Source: Sphingobacterium yanglingense
GTDB taxonomy: Bacteria > Bacteroidota > Bacteroidia > Sphingobacteriales > Sphingobacteriaceae
DNA: 64,000 bases
Reading direction: 5' to 3'
Assembly: GCF_004363245.1 (NCBI RefSeq)
Contig: NZ_SNYV01000019.1
Location: 1-64,000, forward strand
Within the stretch, counting starts at the first letter, position 1; the number at the start of each line of letters is the position of its first letter. Shown piece after piece: positions 8,000-16,188 of this stretch. A model generated the notes under the pieces. It was not told the origin of the DNA. It searched no databases and was given only the letters and a program-made list of their open reading frames with translations. The position numbers were made by a program, and so were the translations under genes.

Positions 8000-8578
8000 T
8001 CATAACCACTTGGTCGTATGGATAAGGTGACTAATATCTTGCTCTATGAACTTAAGTACAGGCTGTATAGAATCAAGATGTGGTTTTTCATTAAAGTATA
8101 GTGCCCCGCGCAGGTAATGTTTGGACTTGTCCGAGATAAAAAATTGATAGTTCGAAGCTGTGTTTCCTTGTATGTGGTACTCCAACCCATAGACATTCTG
8201 TTTTGGGAGAGAGATTGCCTGCTGTTCTATAGCACTTGCCATAGCTGTGTGTTTGAAGGCGAAAGTGCGTGCATCTTCAGTAAGCTGTTGGAACGTTGAG
8301 TTGGGCTCTATTTCGAAGTAACTGAGGTGCAATTTCGCATTAAATTGTGGAAAATCTAGGTTTTTCCAGCAAGGCTTTGCATTACTGCTATTATCGACAA
8401 CAAGACTACTGTAGGTCGGTATATCAAAGCTGTATGGACATCCAGTTTCAATTTGTTTGTATATCTTTTCTGGAAAGATAATTCGATGAAATCCGCGAGG
8501 TTTTGGACTGTAGTCTTCGTTATGGCAAGCTAGAGTTGTTATGCCAACTAGGATGAGGAGAATAATATTACGTATCAT
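8000..8578 (-). CDS. gldD: GldD-like gliding motility lipoprotein
   Basis: A 192-residue lipoprotein (signal peptide ending TTLA-Cys18) with the GldD hallmark PKPRGFHRIIFPEK right after the lipidation site, then CPYSFDIPTYS, KPCWKNLDFPQFNAKLHLSY and a C-terminal domain. In Flavobacterium GldD is essential for gliding, but homologues are kept in non-gliding Bacteroidota, so the basic role may be envelope-related rather than motility. It begins at the base directly after the aroE stop codon, within the TPR-aroE-gldD operon. Confidence 0.85.
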   Translation of the reverse strand: MIRNIILLILVGITTLACHNEDYSPKPRGFHRIIFPEKIYKQIETGCPYSFDIPTYSSLVVDNSSNAKPCWKNLDFPQFNAKLHLSYFEIEPNSTFQQLTEDARTFAFKHTAMASAIEQQAISLPKQNVYGLEYHIQGNTASNYQFFISDKSKHYLRGALYFNEKPHLDSIQPVLKFIEQDISHLIHTTKWL

Positions 8579-9328
8579 CTAGAAATTATCTTTCCATATT
8601 TGCCAGTTTTTCTCAGCCTGAAGAATTAGCATGTCATGACCATTCTTTGTAATCGCACTTTGCAGTTTTCCTTTTTTTAGAAACAAAGTTTCAGCAGGAT
8701 TGTAGATGAGGTCATAGAGTAGATGCCTATTGGTGATATACTCATAGGGTATTTGTGGAGCTTCTTCTATATTAGGAGCTGTCCCGACGGGGGTGCAGTT
8801 GACAATTATGGGATGAGAAGAAATAATGTCTCTATTGAGTTGTTCGTAGGTAAGATTGCCATTTGTTTTACTTCTGCTAACGATGGTATAGGGAATTCCC
8901 AATTTATCGAATGTGTATAATACGGCTTTCGCTGCACCTCCATTTCCAAGAACTAGGGCCCGGTCGTGTTGAGGTGTAAGAAGCGGAACTAGAGAGGTTT
9001 CAAAGCCAAAGGCATCTGTATTATAACCCTTTAGTAATACCTTGTCCCCGATATGCTGAATGGTGATACAGTTGACTGCACCGATTTGCTTTGCCTCTAC
9101 CGAAAGATCGTCGATAAAATCGATAACTGTTTGTTTGTAAGGTATAGTGACGTTAAAACCCTTAAATCGATTGTCGTTAAGAAATAAGTTGGGGAATTGA
9201 TTTATATTCTCTAACGAATATAGATCATAATCTACGTCAGTGATGTTCTCGTTCTCAAATTTAGATAAGTAATAGTTTTTTGAAAAAGAGTGACCTAGAG
9301 GAAACCCGATTAATCCCAGTTTTATCAT
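8579..9328 (-). CDS. aroE: Shikimate dehydrogenase
   Basis: A 249-residue NADP-dependent enzyme reducing 3-dehydroshikimate to shikimate in the chorismate pathway. Substrate-binding serines are in GFPLGHSFSK, the catalytic Lys is in GFNVTIPYKQ, the partner Asp is in NTDAFGF, and the nucleotide fold carries LVLGNGGAAKAVLY. The length is slightly short but normal for Bacteroidota. The ATG overlaps the stop of the upstream TPR gene (ATGA) and gldD follows with no gap, so all three are co-transcribed. Confidence 0.95.
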   Translation of the reverse strand: MIKLGLIGFPLGHSFSKNYYLSKFENENITDVDYDLYSLENINQFPNLFLNDNRFKGFNVTIPYKQTVIDFIDDLSVEAKQIGAVNCITIQHIGDKVLLKGYNTDAFGFETSLVPLLTPQHDRALVLGNGGAAKAVLYTFDKLGIPYTIVSRSKTNGNLTYEQLNRDIISSHPIIVNCTPVGTAPNIEEAPQIPYEYITNRHLLYDLIYNPAETLFLKKGKLQSAITKNGHDMLILQAEKNWQIWKDNF

Positions 9329-10734
9329 GAATTTGAGGTGTATTTCTTTATTATTTCCGAAATGATTTGATTGCCTTGCAACTGTGGTAGGTAGTCAAAA
9401 AGAATATTGTGCTTTTCTGGACCAAAAGCTAATGCGAGTTCGAGAAAGTTAAGCGCTTCATTATATTGACCGTTAGCGAATAAGTAGGCGACAAGTCTGT
9501 AGTAAAGCTCCGCCGTATCCGGGTTGCATTTTATTGCTTCAGACATCGTTTCTATCGCTTGCGTGAATTTTTTTTGCTCAAAATAGATGGATGAAAAGTC
9601 TAGCCATGCATCCATGTCTGTCGGGTTTAGTTCGACCACTCTAGCATAGGCTTTTTCTGATTCTTCGACTTGCCCTAGTTTGTATCTTGCATCTGCAATT
9701 GCAAACCAGTAATCTGGATTATCGTCTTCGAGTTCCAATGCTTTTTTGTAAAAATGCAATGATTCGAAGTAACGTTCTTCAAAATCTAATGTTACCCCAA
9801 TTCCAAACCATGCGTCAGATAAATCGCTGTCAAGTTTCACTGCTTTTTTATAGTAATCTCTCGCAGTGTCCATTTGCTCCAATTTTTCGTAACATTCTCC
9901 CATGGCACAGTATGTATCTGCATTGGGCGGTTCGTATTCAAAGGTCTGTTTGTATACGAGTATTGCTTCCGAGTATTTGTCTAGGTTTACAAGAGCATTT
10001 CCTTTATTAAAGTATGCTGATGCAAAATTTTCTTTTATAAGAATTGAGTAGTCATAGGCGTCAATGGCTTCTTCAAATCTGGACATTTTGTGATATGCAT
10101 TTCCAAGATTATACCAGGCGATAAAAGAATAAGGATCTCTGTCTATAAACTCGTTATAAAACGAAATACTCTCTTCCTGTTTATCTAGTATGTCGTAACA
10201 AAAAGCCAGTTCATATAATGCGTCTTGATTTTCTAAATTGGCTTCGAGTGTTTTTTTAAGGTAGTGCACAGCCTTTTCATAAGCTCCTTGAATTTGATAC
10301 AGTCCTGCAAGTTGATAGTATACATCTTCTTTGTTCTCTACGCTATGTAAAGCACTAAGCATCGCTTCTTCGGCTTCTGCATACTTACCTGTAGAAGCTA
10401 AAATAGATCCTCTTACAAGCTGAATGTCCCCGTCAGAGGGTTCTAATAGTTCTGCTTTGAGAAGAGCTTCTAAGGCCTGTTCATACTGTTGCACCGAAGC
10501 TAAAAGCTGGGCTTTTTTTAGGAAAAAGGATGTCTCAAAAGGGTGTTGATTACTCGCAAAATCGATAACTTGTAATGCCTTTAGTGGGTCATTCTTTTCT
10601 GTATAATAATCAATAATACTATCAAAAGCCGCTGAGTCAAAGAAATACTGATCTTCATTCCGAATCATTTCCTCATAACGATTTACAGATTCCTTTTGCT
10701 CCTCCGGCGATCCAAACTCAAATTCCTCTTCCAT
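9325..10734 (-). CDS. TPR-repeat protein
   Basis: A 469-residue protein made almost entirely of tetratricopeptide repeats, about a dozen in tandem (for example AWYNLGNAYHKMSRFEEAID and AWFGIGVTLDFEERYFESL). There is no signal peptide or membrane helix, and the first 30 residues are acidic (MEEEFEFGSPEEQKESV), so it is probably cytoplasmic. TPRs mediate protein-protein contacts; the partner is unknown. It leads the operon with aroE and gldD. A weak promoter (TTTG-N22-TATTTTTC) lies about 20-50 bases upstream. Confidence 0.88.
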   Translation of the reverse strand: MEEEFEFGSPEEQKESVNRYEEMIRNEDQYFFDSAAFDSIIDYYTEKNDPLKALQVIDFASNQHPFETSFFLKKAQLLASVQQYEQALEALLKAELLEPSDGDIQLVRGSILASTGKYAEAEEAMLSALHSVENKEDVYYQLAGLYQIQGAYEKAVHYLKKTLEANLENQDALYELAFCYDILDKQEESISFYNEFIDRDPYSFIAWYNLGNAYHKMSRFEEAIDAYDYSILIKENFASAYFNKGNALVNLDKYSEAILVYKQTFEYEPPNADTYCAMGECYEKLEQMDTARDYYKKAVKLDSDLSDAWFGIGVTLDFEERYFESLHFYKKALELEDDNPDYWFAIADARYKLGQVEESEKAYARVVELNPTDMDAWLDFSSIYFEQKKFTQAIETMSEAIKCNPDTAELYYRLVAYLFANGQYNEALNFLELALAFGPEKHNILFDYLPQLQGNQIISEIIKKYTSNS

Positions 10735-10842
10735 ATCGTAACTATTTATTGAAAAATACGCTTTTTAAACTAAATCAGTCCAAACTTCTTTTCCACATAT
10801 TAACATTAGAATGCAAAAAAGTGAAAAAGTTTAAAATAAACA

Positions 10843-10869
10843 AAGCCGTCCCGAATTTCGGGACGGCTT
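10843..10869 (-). terminator. Terminator of the OmpA-family gene
   Basis: A 12-bp GC-rich stem (10843-10854 with 10858-10869) with a 3-base loop lies about 30 bases after the ompA-like stop codon and is followed on the minus strand by a T-rich run. Confidence 0.85.
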
Positions 10870-10900
10870 ATTATACTTAATAATTATACGTTAAGTATGA

Positions 10901-12295
10901 TTATTTTTTGATCTCAACACGACGGTTTTGAACACGACCAGCTTCAGTTGCGTTAGATGCAATTGGATTTGCTTCTCCGTAACCGTTAGCATTGATGCTA
11001 GATGCAGATACACCAGCATTTACTAGGTATTGTTTTACCGCGTTAGCACGATCTTTAGATAAACTTACGTTGTAAGCTTCAGAACCTTCTGAAGATGCGT
11101 AACCGTTTAAAGTAACAGATGACTTAGCGTCACGGATTTCTTTAGCTAATTTATCTAATGTACCGTAAGATTCAGTTTTCAATACTGAGCTATCAAACTC
11201 AAATTGAATAGGAGCGTAGTAAGCACCTGTAGTAGCACCTGGAGCTACAACTTGCTCAGGGAATTTGATAGGACATCCAGAACCATCAACTACTGTACCA
11301 GCAGGAGTGTTAGGACATTTGTCAAATTTATCTGGCACACCGTCACCATCTGAATCTTTTCCTAAAGCATCAACAGTACCTTCTAATGAAGAAACGCGTT
11401 GTTTTAATGCTTCAACTTCGTTGCGTAAAGATGGGTCTCTTAACTCATCATACATAGTAGCAACTGGGTTAGCAAAAGTCAAGTTTTGTTTGTCTTTTGA
11501 ACCTAAAGTGAACTCTAGACCACCGTATACGTTAGCAAAACGTTGTTTAGAATCTCCGTGTCTGTTTGGTCCGTATAATAATGCCTCATCAGTGAAGTTC
11601 ATTGTGTAACCTAAGTTCAAGGCAACAACTTCAGATAATTTGAATTTAGCACCAACACCTACAGGAACGATCATACCTAAACGGTCTTTTCTATCTCCTT
11701 TGTGCTCTCTATCTCCGAAAATATCATCACCCCATTTGTCTTTGTTGTTGTAAACTTCACCACCACCAAATTCATTGTTTGCGAATTGAACAGGGTTGTA
11801 AGCGAAAGCTCCTAAACCTACTTTAGCGTAGAAGTTAACAGCATTTTCTCTTCTTAAGAAGTCAATAGTTCCTAATTGGAATACACCGTTTAAGCTAGCT
11901 GCCCAGTTAACAGAAGTTTCAACAGACTTAGCTGTACCTGCTCCTGTAGCGCCAGAACCTGCTTCAAAAGCATTGTTTTTGTTGAATGATTTGATTTTAC
12001 CACGGTTAGCTTCAACCTCTAAACCAAATAGGTGAGAGAATTGTTTGCGAACAGTCAAACCATAGTACTCACCAACTTTATTTTGGAAGTAACCAACTTT
12101 TTGACCAAAAGCATTGTTACCACCGATTAAAGTGTTAGGTGTAGTGATACCACCTTGTACTCCGATAGACCAAGTTCTGTATTGTGATCTACCACCAAAT
12201 ACAGTTGGAGTTTGAGCTTGAGCAGTTTCAGCAAAACCTAAAGCGGCTACTAAAGAAGCTGCAACAGCTGTTTTTTTAATTGTAGAATAGTTCAT
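10901..12295 (-). CDS. OmpA-family outer membrane protein
   Basis: A 464-residue outer membrane protein. It has a signal peptide (TIKKTAVAASLVAALGFAET, cut near AQAQ), an N-terminal eight-strand-type barrel (about 30-260), a heptad-like segment (DPSLRNEVEALKQRVSSLEG), a calcium-binding thrombospondin type 3-like linker (DSDGDGVPDKFDKCPNT) and a C-terminal OmpA peptidoglycan-binding domain (IQFEFDSS, SLSKDRANAVKQYLV, NRRVEI). It anchors the outer membrane to the wall. I start at ATG 12295 because the signal peptide begins there; upstream ATGs only add a non-signal leader. It stands alone with its own terminator. Confidence 0.92.
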   Translation of the reverse strand: MNYSTIKKTAVAASLVAALGFAETAQAQTPTVFGGRSQYRTWSIGVQGGITTPNTLIGGNNAFGQKVGYFQNKVGEYYGLTVRKQFSHLFGLEVEANRGKIKSFNKNNAFEAGSGATGAGTAKSVETSVNWAASLNGVFQLGTIDFLRRENAVNFYAKVGLGAFAYNPVQFANNEFGGGEVYNNKDKWGDDIFGDREHKGDRKDRLGMIVPVGVGAKFKLSEVVALNLGYTMNFTDEALLYGPNRHGDSKQRFANVYGGLEFTLGSKDKQNLTFANPVATMYDELRDPSLRNEVEALKQRVSSLEGTVDALGKDSDGDGVPDKFDKCPNTPAGTVVDGSGCPIKFPEQVVAPGATTGAYYAPIQFEFDSSVLKTESYGTLDKLAKEIRDAKSSVTLNGYASSEGSEAYNVSLSKDRANAVKQYLVNAGVSASSINANGYGEANPIASNATEAGRVQNRRVEIKK

Positions 12296-12495
12296 ACTCT
12301 TTTGTTTAAGGTTATTAAAATTTTTAATTGTTCTCATTTTTAACATAACTTAACAATAACGGTGCCAAAAAAATAAATCACAATGAAAATTAATTTTCGC
12401 CCCTGTCCCTTGTTAAATAATAGGTAAAATTACTTATTTGTCTGTTATATAGCAAATATTTCACCCAAATTTGTTTGTCATTCGATAAAAAAGAA

Positions 12496-12525
12496 AGGCA
12501 ATGTAGTGTAAAAGCTACATTGCCT
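12496..12525 (-). terminator. Terminator of the DUF47-pit operon
   Basis: An 11-bp perfect stem (12496-12506 with 12515-12525) about 40 bases after the pit stop codon; on the minus strand it is followed by TTCTTTTTTAT. Confidence 0.85.
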
Positions 12526-12563
12526 AACATATTCTGTTCAAAATGATTGCGAAAATCAGGCTA

Positions 12564-13574
12564 TTAAAGTATATAGTGTATAATCGCTAAGGTCAAACCT
12601 CCTAAGATGGCGCTTACAGGAATAGTTAATATCCAAGCCCAGAGCAAGCTTATTGTTACTCCCCATCTTACGGCCGAAACTCTTTTTACTACACCGACAC
12701 CTATAATTGCACCTGTGATAGTATGTGTTGTAGATGCTGGTATACCAAAATGTTCTGTAATCCCCAGTGTGACGGCTCCTGCTGTTTCGGCACTTACGCC
12801 CTCCAACGGTGTCACTTTTGTAATTTTGGTCCCCATTGTTTTAACAATTTTCCATCCACCACTCATGGTACCTGCCGCAATTGCAACATAACAAGAAAGT
12901 GGAACCCACTCTGGCATCTCCTCAAAATTTCCGATTACACCTTGTGCTATTAATGCGGTCGCTATTATTCCCATTACTTTTTGTGCGTCATTCCCACCAT
13001 GCGCAAAACTCAAGCCTGCGGAAGAGACCAGTTGTAAAAATTTAAACCAACGCTCAGCGACACTAGGTCTTGTTTTCTTGCAGATATTGATGATGATAAG
13101 TGTAACGATGATGGCTATCGTCATACCAATAACAGGTGCGAGTACAATAAAAGAAAGAATCTTTAAAGTGGCTCCTAGGTTTATAGCGTCTATTGGATTG
13201 GCTCCAAGAAATAAAGCGTAGGCCATTCCCGATCCCGCAAAACCACCAATTAAAGTGTGTGATGAAGATGAAGGTATCCCGTAGTACCATGTAAATAGAT
13301 TCCAAGATATGGCAGCGACAAGCCCAGCAAATATTACTTCTAACGTGATATATTCGTCTATAACAGTCTTTGCGATAGTGTTGGCTACTTTATGGTCTGT
13401 AAATACAAAGTATGCAACAAAATTAAATAGGGCAGCCCAAAGTACGGCTACAAAGGGAGTCAATACTTTTGTCGATACAATAGTTGCGATTGAATTGGCT
13501 GCATCGTGAAAGCCATTGATATAATCAAAAGCTATTGCCAGCACGATAACAACAACTAGTAAAGTCGTAATCAT
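12564..13574 (-). CDS. pit: PiT-family inorganic phosphate transporter
   Basis: A 336-residue transporter of the PiT family, which co-imports phosphate (often as metal phosphate) with protons or sodium. The duplicated family signature is seen as FDYINGFHDAANSIA (about 16-30) and LSFAHGGNDAQKVMG (about 190-204), with around ten membrane helices and the IPSSSSHTLIGG / IPASTTHTITGA internal repeat. It follows the DUF47 gene by 34 bases and ends at a terminator. The pair is the usual Pit plus accessory/regulator unit, with a PhoR-like kinase gene upstream and a PHO-box-like repeat in front. Confidence 0.94.
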   Translation of the reverse strand: MITTLLVVVIVLAIAFDYINGFHDAANSIATIVSTKVLTPFVAVLWAALFNFVAYFVFTDHKVANTIAKTVIDEYITLEVIFAGLVAAISWNLFTWYYGIPSSSSHTLIGGFAGSGMAYALFLGANPIDAINLGATLKILSFIVLAPVIGMTIAIIVTLIIINICKKTRPSVAERWFKFLQLVSSAGLSFAHGGNDAQKVMGIIATALIAQGVIGNFEEMPEWVPLSCYVAIAAGTMSGGWKIVKTMGTKITKVTPLEGVSAETAGAVTLGITEHFGIPASTTHTITGAIIGVGVVKRVSAVRWGVTISLLWAWILTIPVSAILGGLTLAIIHYIL

Positions 13575-13608
13575 AATAAATTAATTATGTATAGTTAGCG
13601 TGTCACCA

Positions 13609-14256
13609 TTAGGCGTTTTTAACAAGGATACTTTCCAGTACATTTGCCACATCCTCACATTTGTCCGTTGCGTCTTCCATTGCGGATAGAACTTCTTTTT
13701 GTTTGATAAGAGATATTGCATCTTTTTCATACTCGAATAGGTCTGCAACAGCTTTATCAAAAATATAGTCGGCTTTATTTTCCACGCTGTTGATACGTAC
13801 ACAAGAATCTGTGATGTTACGTATGTTTTTCAAATCCTTTAGTTCGAACAACGCTTTAGCAACATGCTCCGTAGCCTCTAGAATCAATGCCGTGATTTCA
13901 ATCATTGGCTGAGTAGGCTGTTCTACATTGTATAGTTGCATTCTATTGGAAGCTCCATGTATAAAATCAGCCACGTCATCAAGAGAACTCGCTAAGGCGT
14001 GTATGTCTTCGCGATCAAATGGAGTAATAAAATTACGTCCAAGTTCTAAATGTATTTGGTGGGTGATGTTATCACCAACATGCTCAAGGTCTTCAAGCTT
14101 TTTAGAAAGCTCTTTTCTCTCTTCTAGATTTGTGCTATTTACTGAGATGTTCAATAGCTTCGCCATTTCAATAAGATTAGCGCCAGCCTGCTCAAATAGA
14201 GGGAAGAATTTTTTGTCCTTTGGGACAAAGTACTGAAAAATGCTATTTAAAGACAT
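13609..14256 (-). CDS. DUF47 (PhoU-like) phosphate transport accessory protein
   Basis: A 215-residue all-helical protein of the DUF47 family, related to PhoU, usually encoded next to pit and thought to control its activity. Typical stretches: PKDKKFFPLFEQAGANLIEM, LEDLEHVGDNITHQIHLELG, TPFDREDIHALASSLDDVAD and the C-terminal KEVLSAMEDATDKCEDVANV. I start at ATG 14256; an in-frame TTG at 14277 lies inside the TACTTTTG -7 box and cannot be translated from that promoter. First gene of the DUF47-pit operon. Confidence 0.9.
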   Translation of the reverse strand: MSLNSIFQYFVPKDKKFFPLFEQAGANLIEMAKLLNISVNSTNLEERKELSKKLEDLEHVGDNITHQIHLELGRNFITPFDREDIHALASSLDDVADFIHGASNRMQLYNVEQPTQPMIEITALILEATEHVAKALFELKDLKNIRNITDSCVRINSVENKADYIFDKAVADLFEYEKDAISLIKQKEVLSAMEDATDKCEDVANVLESILVKNA

Positions 14257-14274
14257 AATACTTTTATTTTGATG

Positions 14275-14282
14275 CAAAAGTA
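14275..14282 (-). promoter_or_regulatory. -7 box of the DUF47-pit operon
   Basis: TACTTTTG on the minus strand fits TAnnTTTG and lies 18 bases before the DUF47 start codon. There is no TTG at the -33 position; a tandem repeat occupies that region, which suggests an activator-dependent promoter. Confidence 0.65.
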
Positions 14283-14288
14283 TAATCT

Positions 14289-14310
14289 TAATGTTAAGTT
14301 AATGTTAAGT
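14289..14310 (-). promoter_or_regulatory. PHO-box-like tandem repeat in front of DUF47-pit
   Basis: The minus strand reads ACTTAACATTA twice in a row with no mismatch (14310-14300 and 14299-14289). An 11-bp direct repeat is the geometry bound by PhoB/PhoP-type regulators, and TTAACA-N5-TTAACA is the Gram-positive PhoP half-site pattern. Its proximal edge is six bases upstream of the -7 box. Sequence and placement are seen; the regulator is inferred. Confidence 0.65.
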
Positions 14311-14328
14311 TTGATAATGGTTGCCCAA

Positions 14329-15363
14329 TTAAATGTTCTTTGATTTGGATAAGGTAAAGCCGAAAGTCGTACCTATTCCTTCTGTACTGCGTACATTTAC
14401 CGTTTGTTGGTGTGCTTCCAAGATGTGTTTGACAATAGAAAGACCAAGCCCGGATCCTCCAATGTCACGAGATCTACTTTTGTCTGTACGGAAGAAGCGT
14501 TCAAATACACGGGGAAGATTTTTTTCTTCTATACCATAACCATTGTCTGTTACTTCAATTAATATTTGATCCAGCAAAGGGAATATGCTAACAGTTGTTT
14601 TTCCTCCGTTCTTCCCATATTTTAAAGAATTGTCGATTAAGTTGATTAAGACCTGCTGTATTTTCAGTCGGTCACCTTTTACTTGGACGGCCTGGTTCGA
14701 CTTTGTGTTAAAGACAATCTTTATGTTATGTTTGTTGGCTTTGTCAATTAGATGCTCAATGGTTTCGTGAATTAATTCGATTATGTCAAATTTTTGGATA
14801 TTAAGGGATATTTTTCCTGATTCCAATTTTGAAATTTCATCCAGGTCATTGATGAGATAAGTGAGGCGATCAATATTTTTTGCCGCTTTATCTAAAAATA
14901 CCAATGCCATATCTGGGTCATCCGTAATCATGCCATCCTGTAGCGTTTCTATATATCCTTGTATAGCAAATAACGGTGTTTTGAATTCATGCGAAATGTT
15001 TGACAAAAATTCTCTTCGGAATTTTTCTTGAGCTTTAAGCTGGTCAATTTCTGTCGACTTTTGTTTCGCCCAGTCCCTTACTTCCTGTTCGGCCCCTTTT
15101 ATAGGGTCATCGCTGGCATGTTCAGCAAGTACTTCCTTCATATCCTTGCCCAGTTTTAGGCTACGGATGAGTTTGTAGATATTACTAATTCGGTTATTGA
15201 TGTACTGATTTAGTACATTGTTGAGTATTATAAATGAGACGACAAAAGATACAGCAAGCAGTATGAAAAAGTGATTCCAACTCCTTTCATAATACATACT
15301 CACAAGTGCTACAGATAGGGAGATTACTGAAGCGATGTAAAAAACAAGTAGCCTGAAGTTCAT
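14329..15363 (-). CDS. PhoR-like sensor histidine kinase
   Basis: A 344-residue membrane histidine kinase. It has two N-terminal helices (about 5-22 and 31-51) with a very short periplasmic loop, a HAMP-like linker (about 52-100), a HisKA domain with the phospho-acceptor His125 in SNISHEFKTP, and an HATPase domain with NLIDNSLKYG (N box), DNGYGIEEKNL (G1), FERFF (F box) and GGSGLGLSIVKHI (G2). The layout is PhoR-like but no PAS domain is evident and the sensory loop is almost absent, so sensing may be intramembrane or through a partner. No response regulator is adjacent. It lies just upstream of DUF47-pit on the same strand. Confidence 0.88.
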   Translation of the reverse strand: MNFRLLVFYIASVISLSVALVSMYYERSWNHFFILLAVSFVVSFIILNNVLNQYINNRISNIYKLIRSLKLGKDMKEVLAEHASDDPIKGAEQEVRDWAKQKSTEIDQLKAQEKFRREFLSNISHEFKTPLFAIQGYIETLQDGMITDDPDMALVFLDKAAKNIDRLTYLINDLDEISKLESGKISLNIQKFDIIELIHETIEHLIDKANKHNIKIVFNTKSNQAVQVKGDRLKIQQVLINLIDNSLKYGKNGGKTTVSIFPLLDQILIEVTDNGYGIEEKNLPRVFERFFRTDKSRSRDIGGSGLGLSIVKHILEAHQQTVNVRSTEGIGTTFGFTLSKSKNI

Positions 15364-15460
15364 AAAAGACCTTTTCTATTAATTAATGTTCAATTGTAAC
15401 AATAATTCGGTCTATGCAGCACTACCTAGACTGTTACATCGCTAAAAATAGGTATATTAA

Positions 15461-15477
15461 TGTTAATTTAATATTAA
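15461..15477 (-). promoter_or_regulatory. Imperfect PHO-box-like repeat before the kinase gene
   Basis: TGTTAA (15461-15466) and TATTAA (15472-15477) on the plus strand are 11 bp apart, like the tandem repeat in front of DUF47-pit but with one mismatch. The site straddles the psd stop codon, about 100 bases upstream of the kinase ATG. In such AT-rich sequence this may be chance. Confidence 0.25.
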
Positions 15478-16127
15478 AACCTAGCGATAATGGTTTTACC
15501 ACCAACGACCTTGTCACCGATGGTTACATCGATTTTCGTTCCTAGGGGTAAGAAAAGGTCCACACGTGAGCCAAATTTGATGAAGCCAAACTCTTCACCT
15601 TGTTGAACAGACTGTTCTTCTTTTACATACCATACTATCCGACGTGCTAAAGCGCCTGCAATCTGACGGAATAGTACCTCTACACCGTTGGATTTTTTTA
15701 CAACAACTGTTGTGCGTTCATTTTCCGTAGATGACTTTGGATGCCATGCTACCAGAAACTTTCCCGGATGATATTTGAAAAAAGAGACTACACCAGAAAC
15801 AGGATTTCTGTTTACATGCACATTTACCGGTGACATAAAAATAGAGACCTGGATTCGTTTATCATTAAAATATTCGGTTTCTTCTGTCTCTTCGATGACG
15901 ACAACTTTACCATCGGCAGGGCATAAAACGACGTTTTCGTCTATTTTAATCTTTTTAATAGGACTTCGGAAAAACTGTACGATGGTGATGAATAAGAAAG
16001 CAGAAACAATATACAGTAACCATTTTATTATAAGATTGGCATCATAATAATTTGCGACAGCATTGATGATGAATATAAATAGAACAACTAACGCTAAACT
16101 GGTATATCCTTCTTTGTGAAATTTCAT
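15474..16127 (-). CDS. psd: Phosphatidylserine decarboxylase
   Basis: A 217-residue enzyme of the short bacterial/archaeal-type group that makes phosphatidylethanolamine. Two N-terminal membrane helices (about 10-27 and 34-53) are followed by LCPADGKVVVIEE, IFMSPVNVHVNRNP (catalytic His region) and FGSRVD, where self-cleavage between Gly186 and Ser187 would create the pyruvoyl group. A TATGTTTG -7 box lies 33 bases upstream of the ATG. It is encoded just before the PhoR-like kinase on the same strand, with about 110 bases between. Confidence 0.93.
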   Translation of the reverse strand: MKFHKEGYTSLALVVLFIFIINAVANYYDANLIIKWLLYIVSAFLFITIVQFFRSPIKKIKIDENVVLCPADGKVVVIEETEETEYFNDKRIQVSIFMSPVNVHVNRNPVSGVVSFFKYHPGKFLVAWHPKSSTENERTTVVVKKSNGVEVLFRQIAGALARRIVWYVKEEQSVQQGEEFGFIKFGSRVDLFLPLGTKIDVTIGDKVVGGKTIIARF

Positions 16128-16160
16128 GTTTCAATCTTTATTTAAAGCTTTTTTGTTTTG

Positions 16161-16168
16161 CAAACATA
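16161..16168 (-). promoter_or_regulatory. -7 box of psd
   Basis: TATGTTTG on the minus strand fits TAnnTTTG and lies 33 bases before the psd ATG. A -33 element at normal spacing is not obvious. Confidence 0.5.
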
Positions 16169-16188
16169 GATAAATTCAAGTAAATATC

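Noticed and set aside
12340..12355. Two TTAACA hexamers (10 bp apart) upstream of the OmpA-family gene as a PHO box
   Set aside because: Spacing is 10 not 11 bp, they lie close to the start codon in the likely leader, and such hexamers are common in AT-rich sequence.
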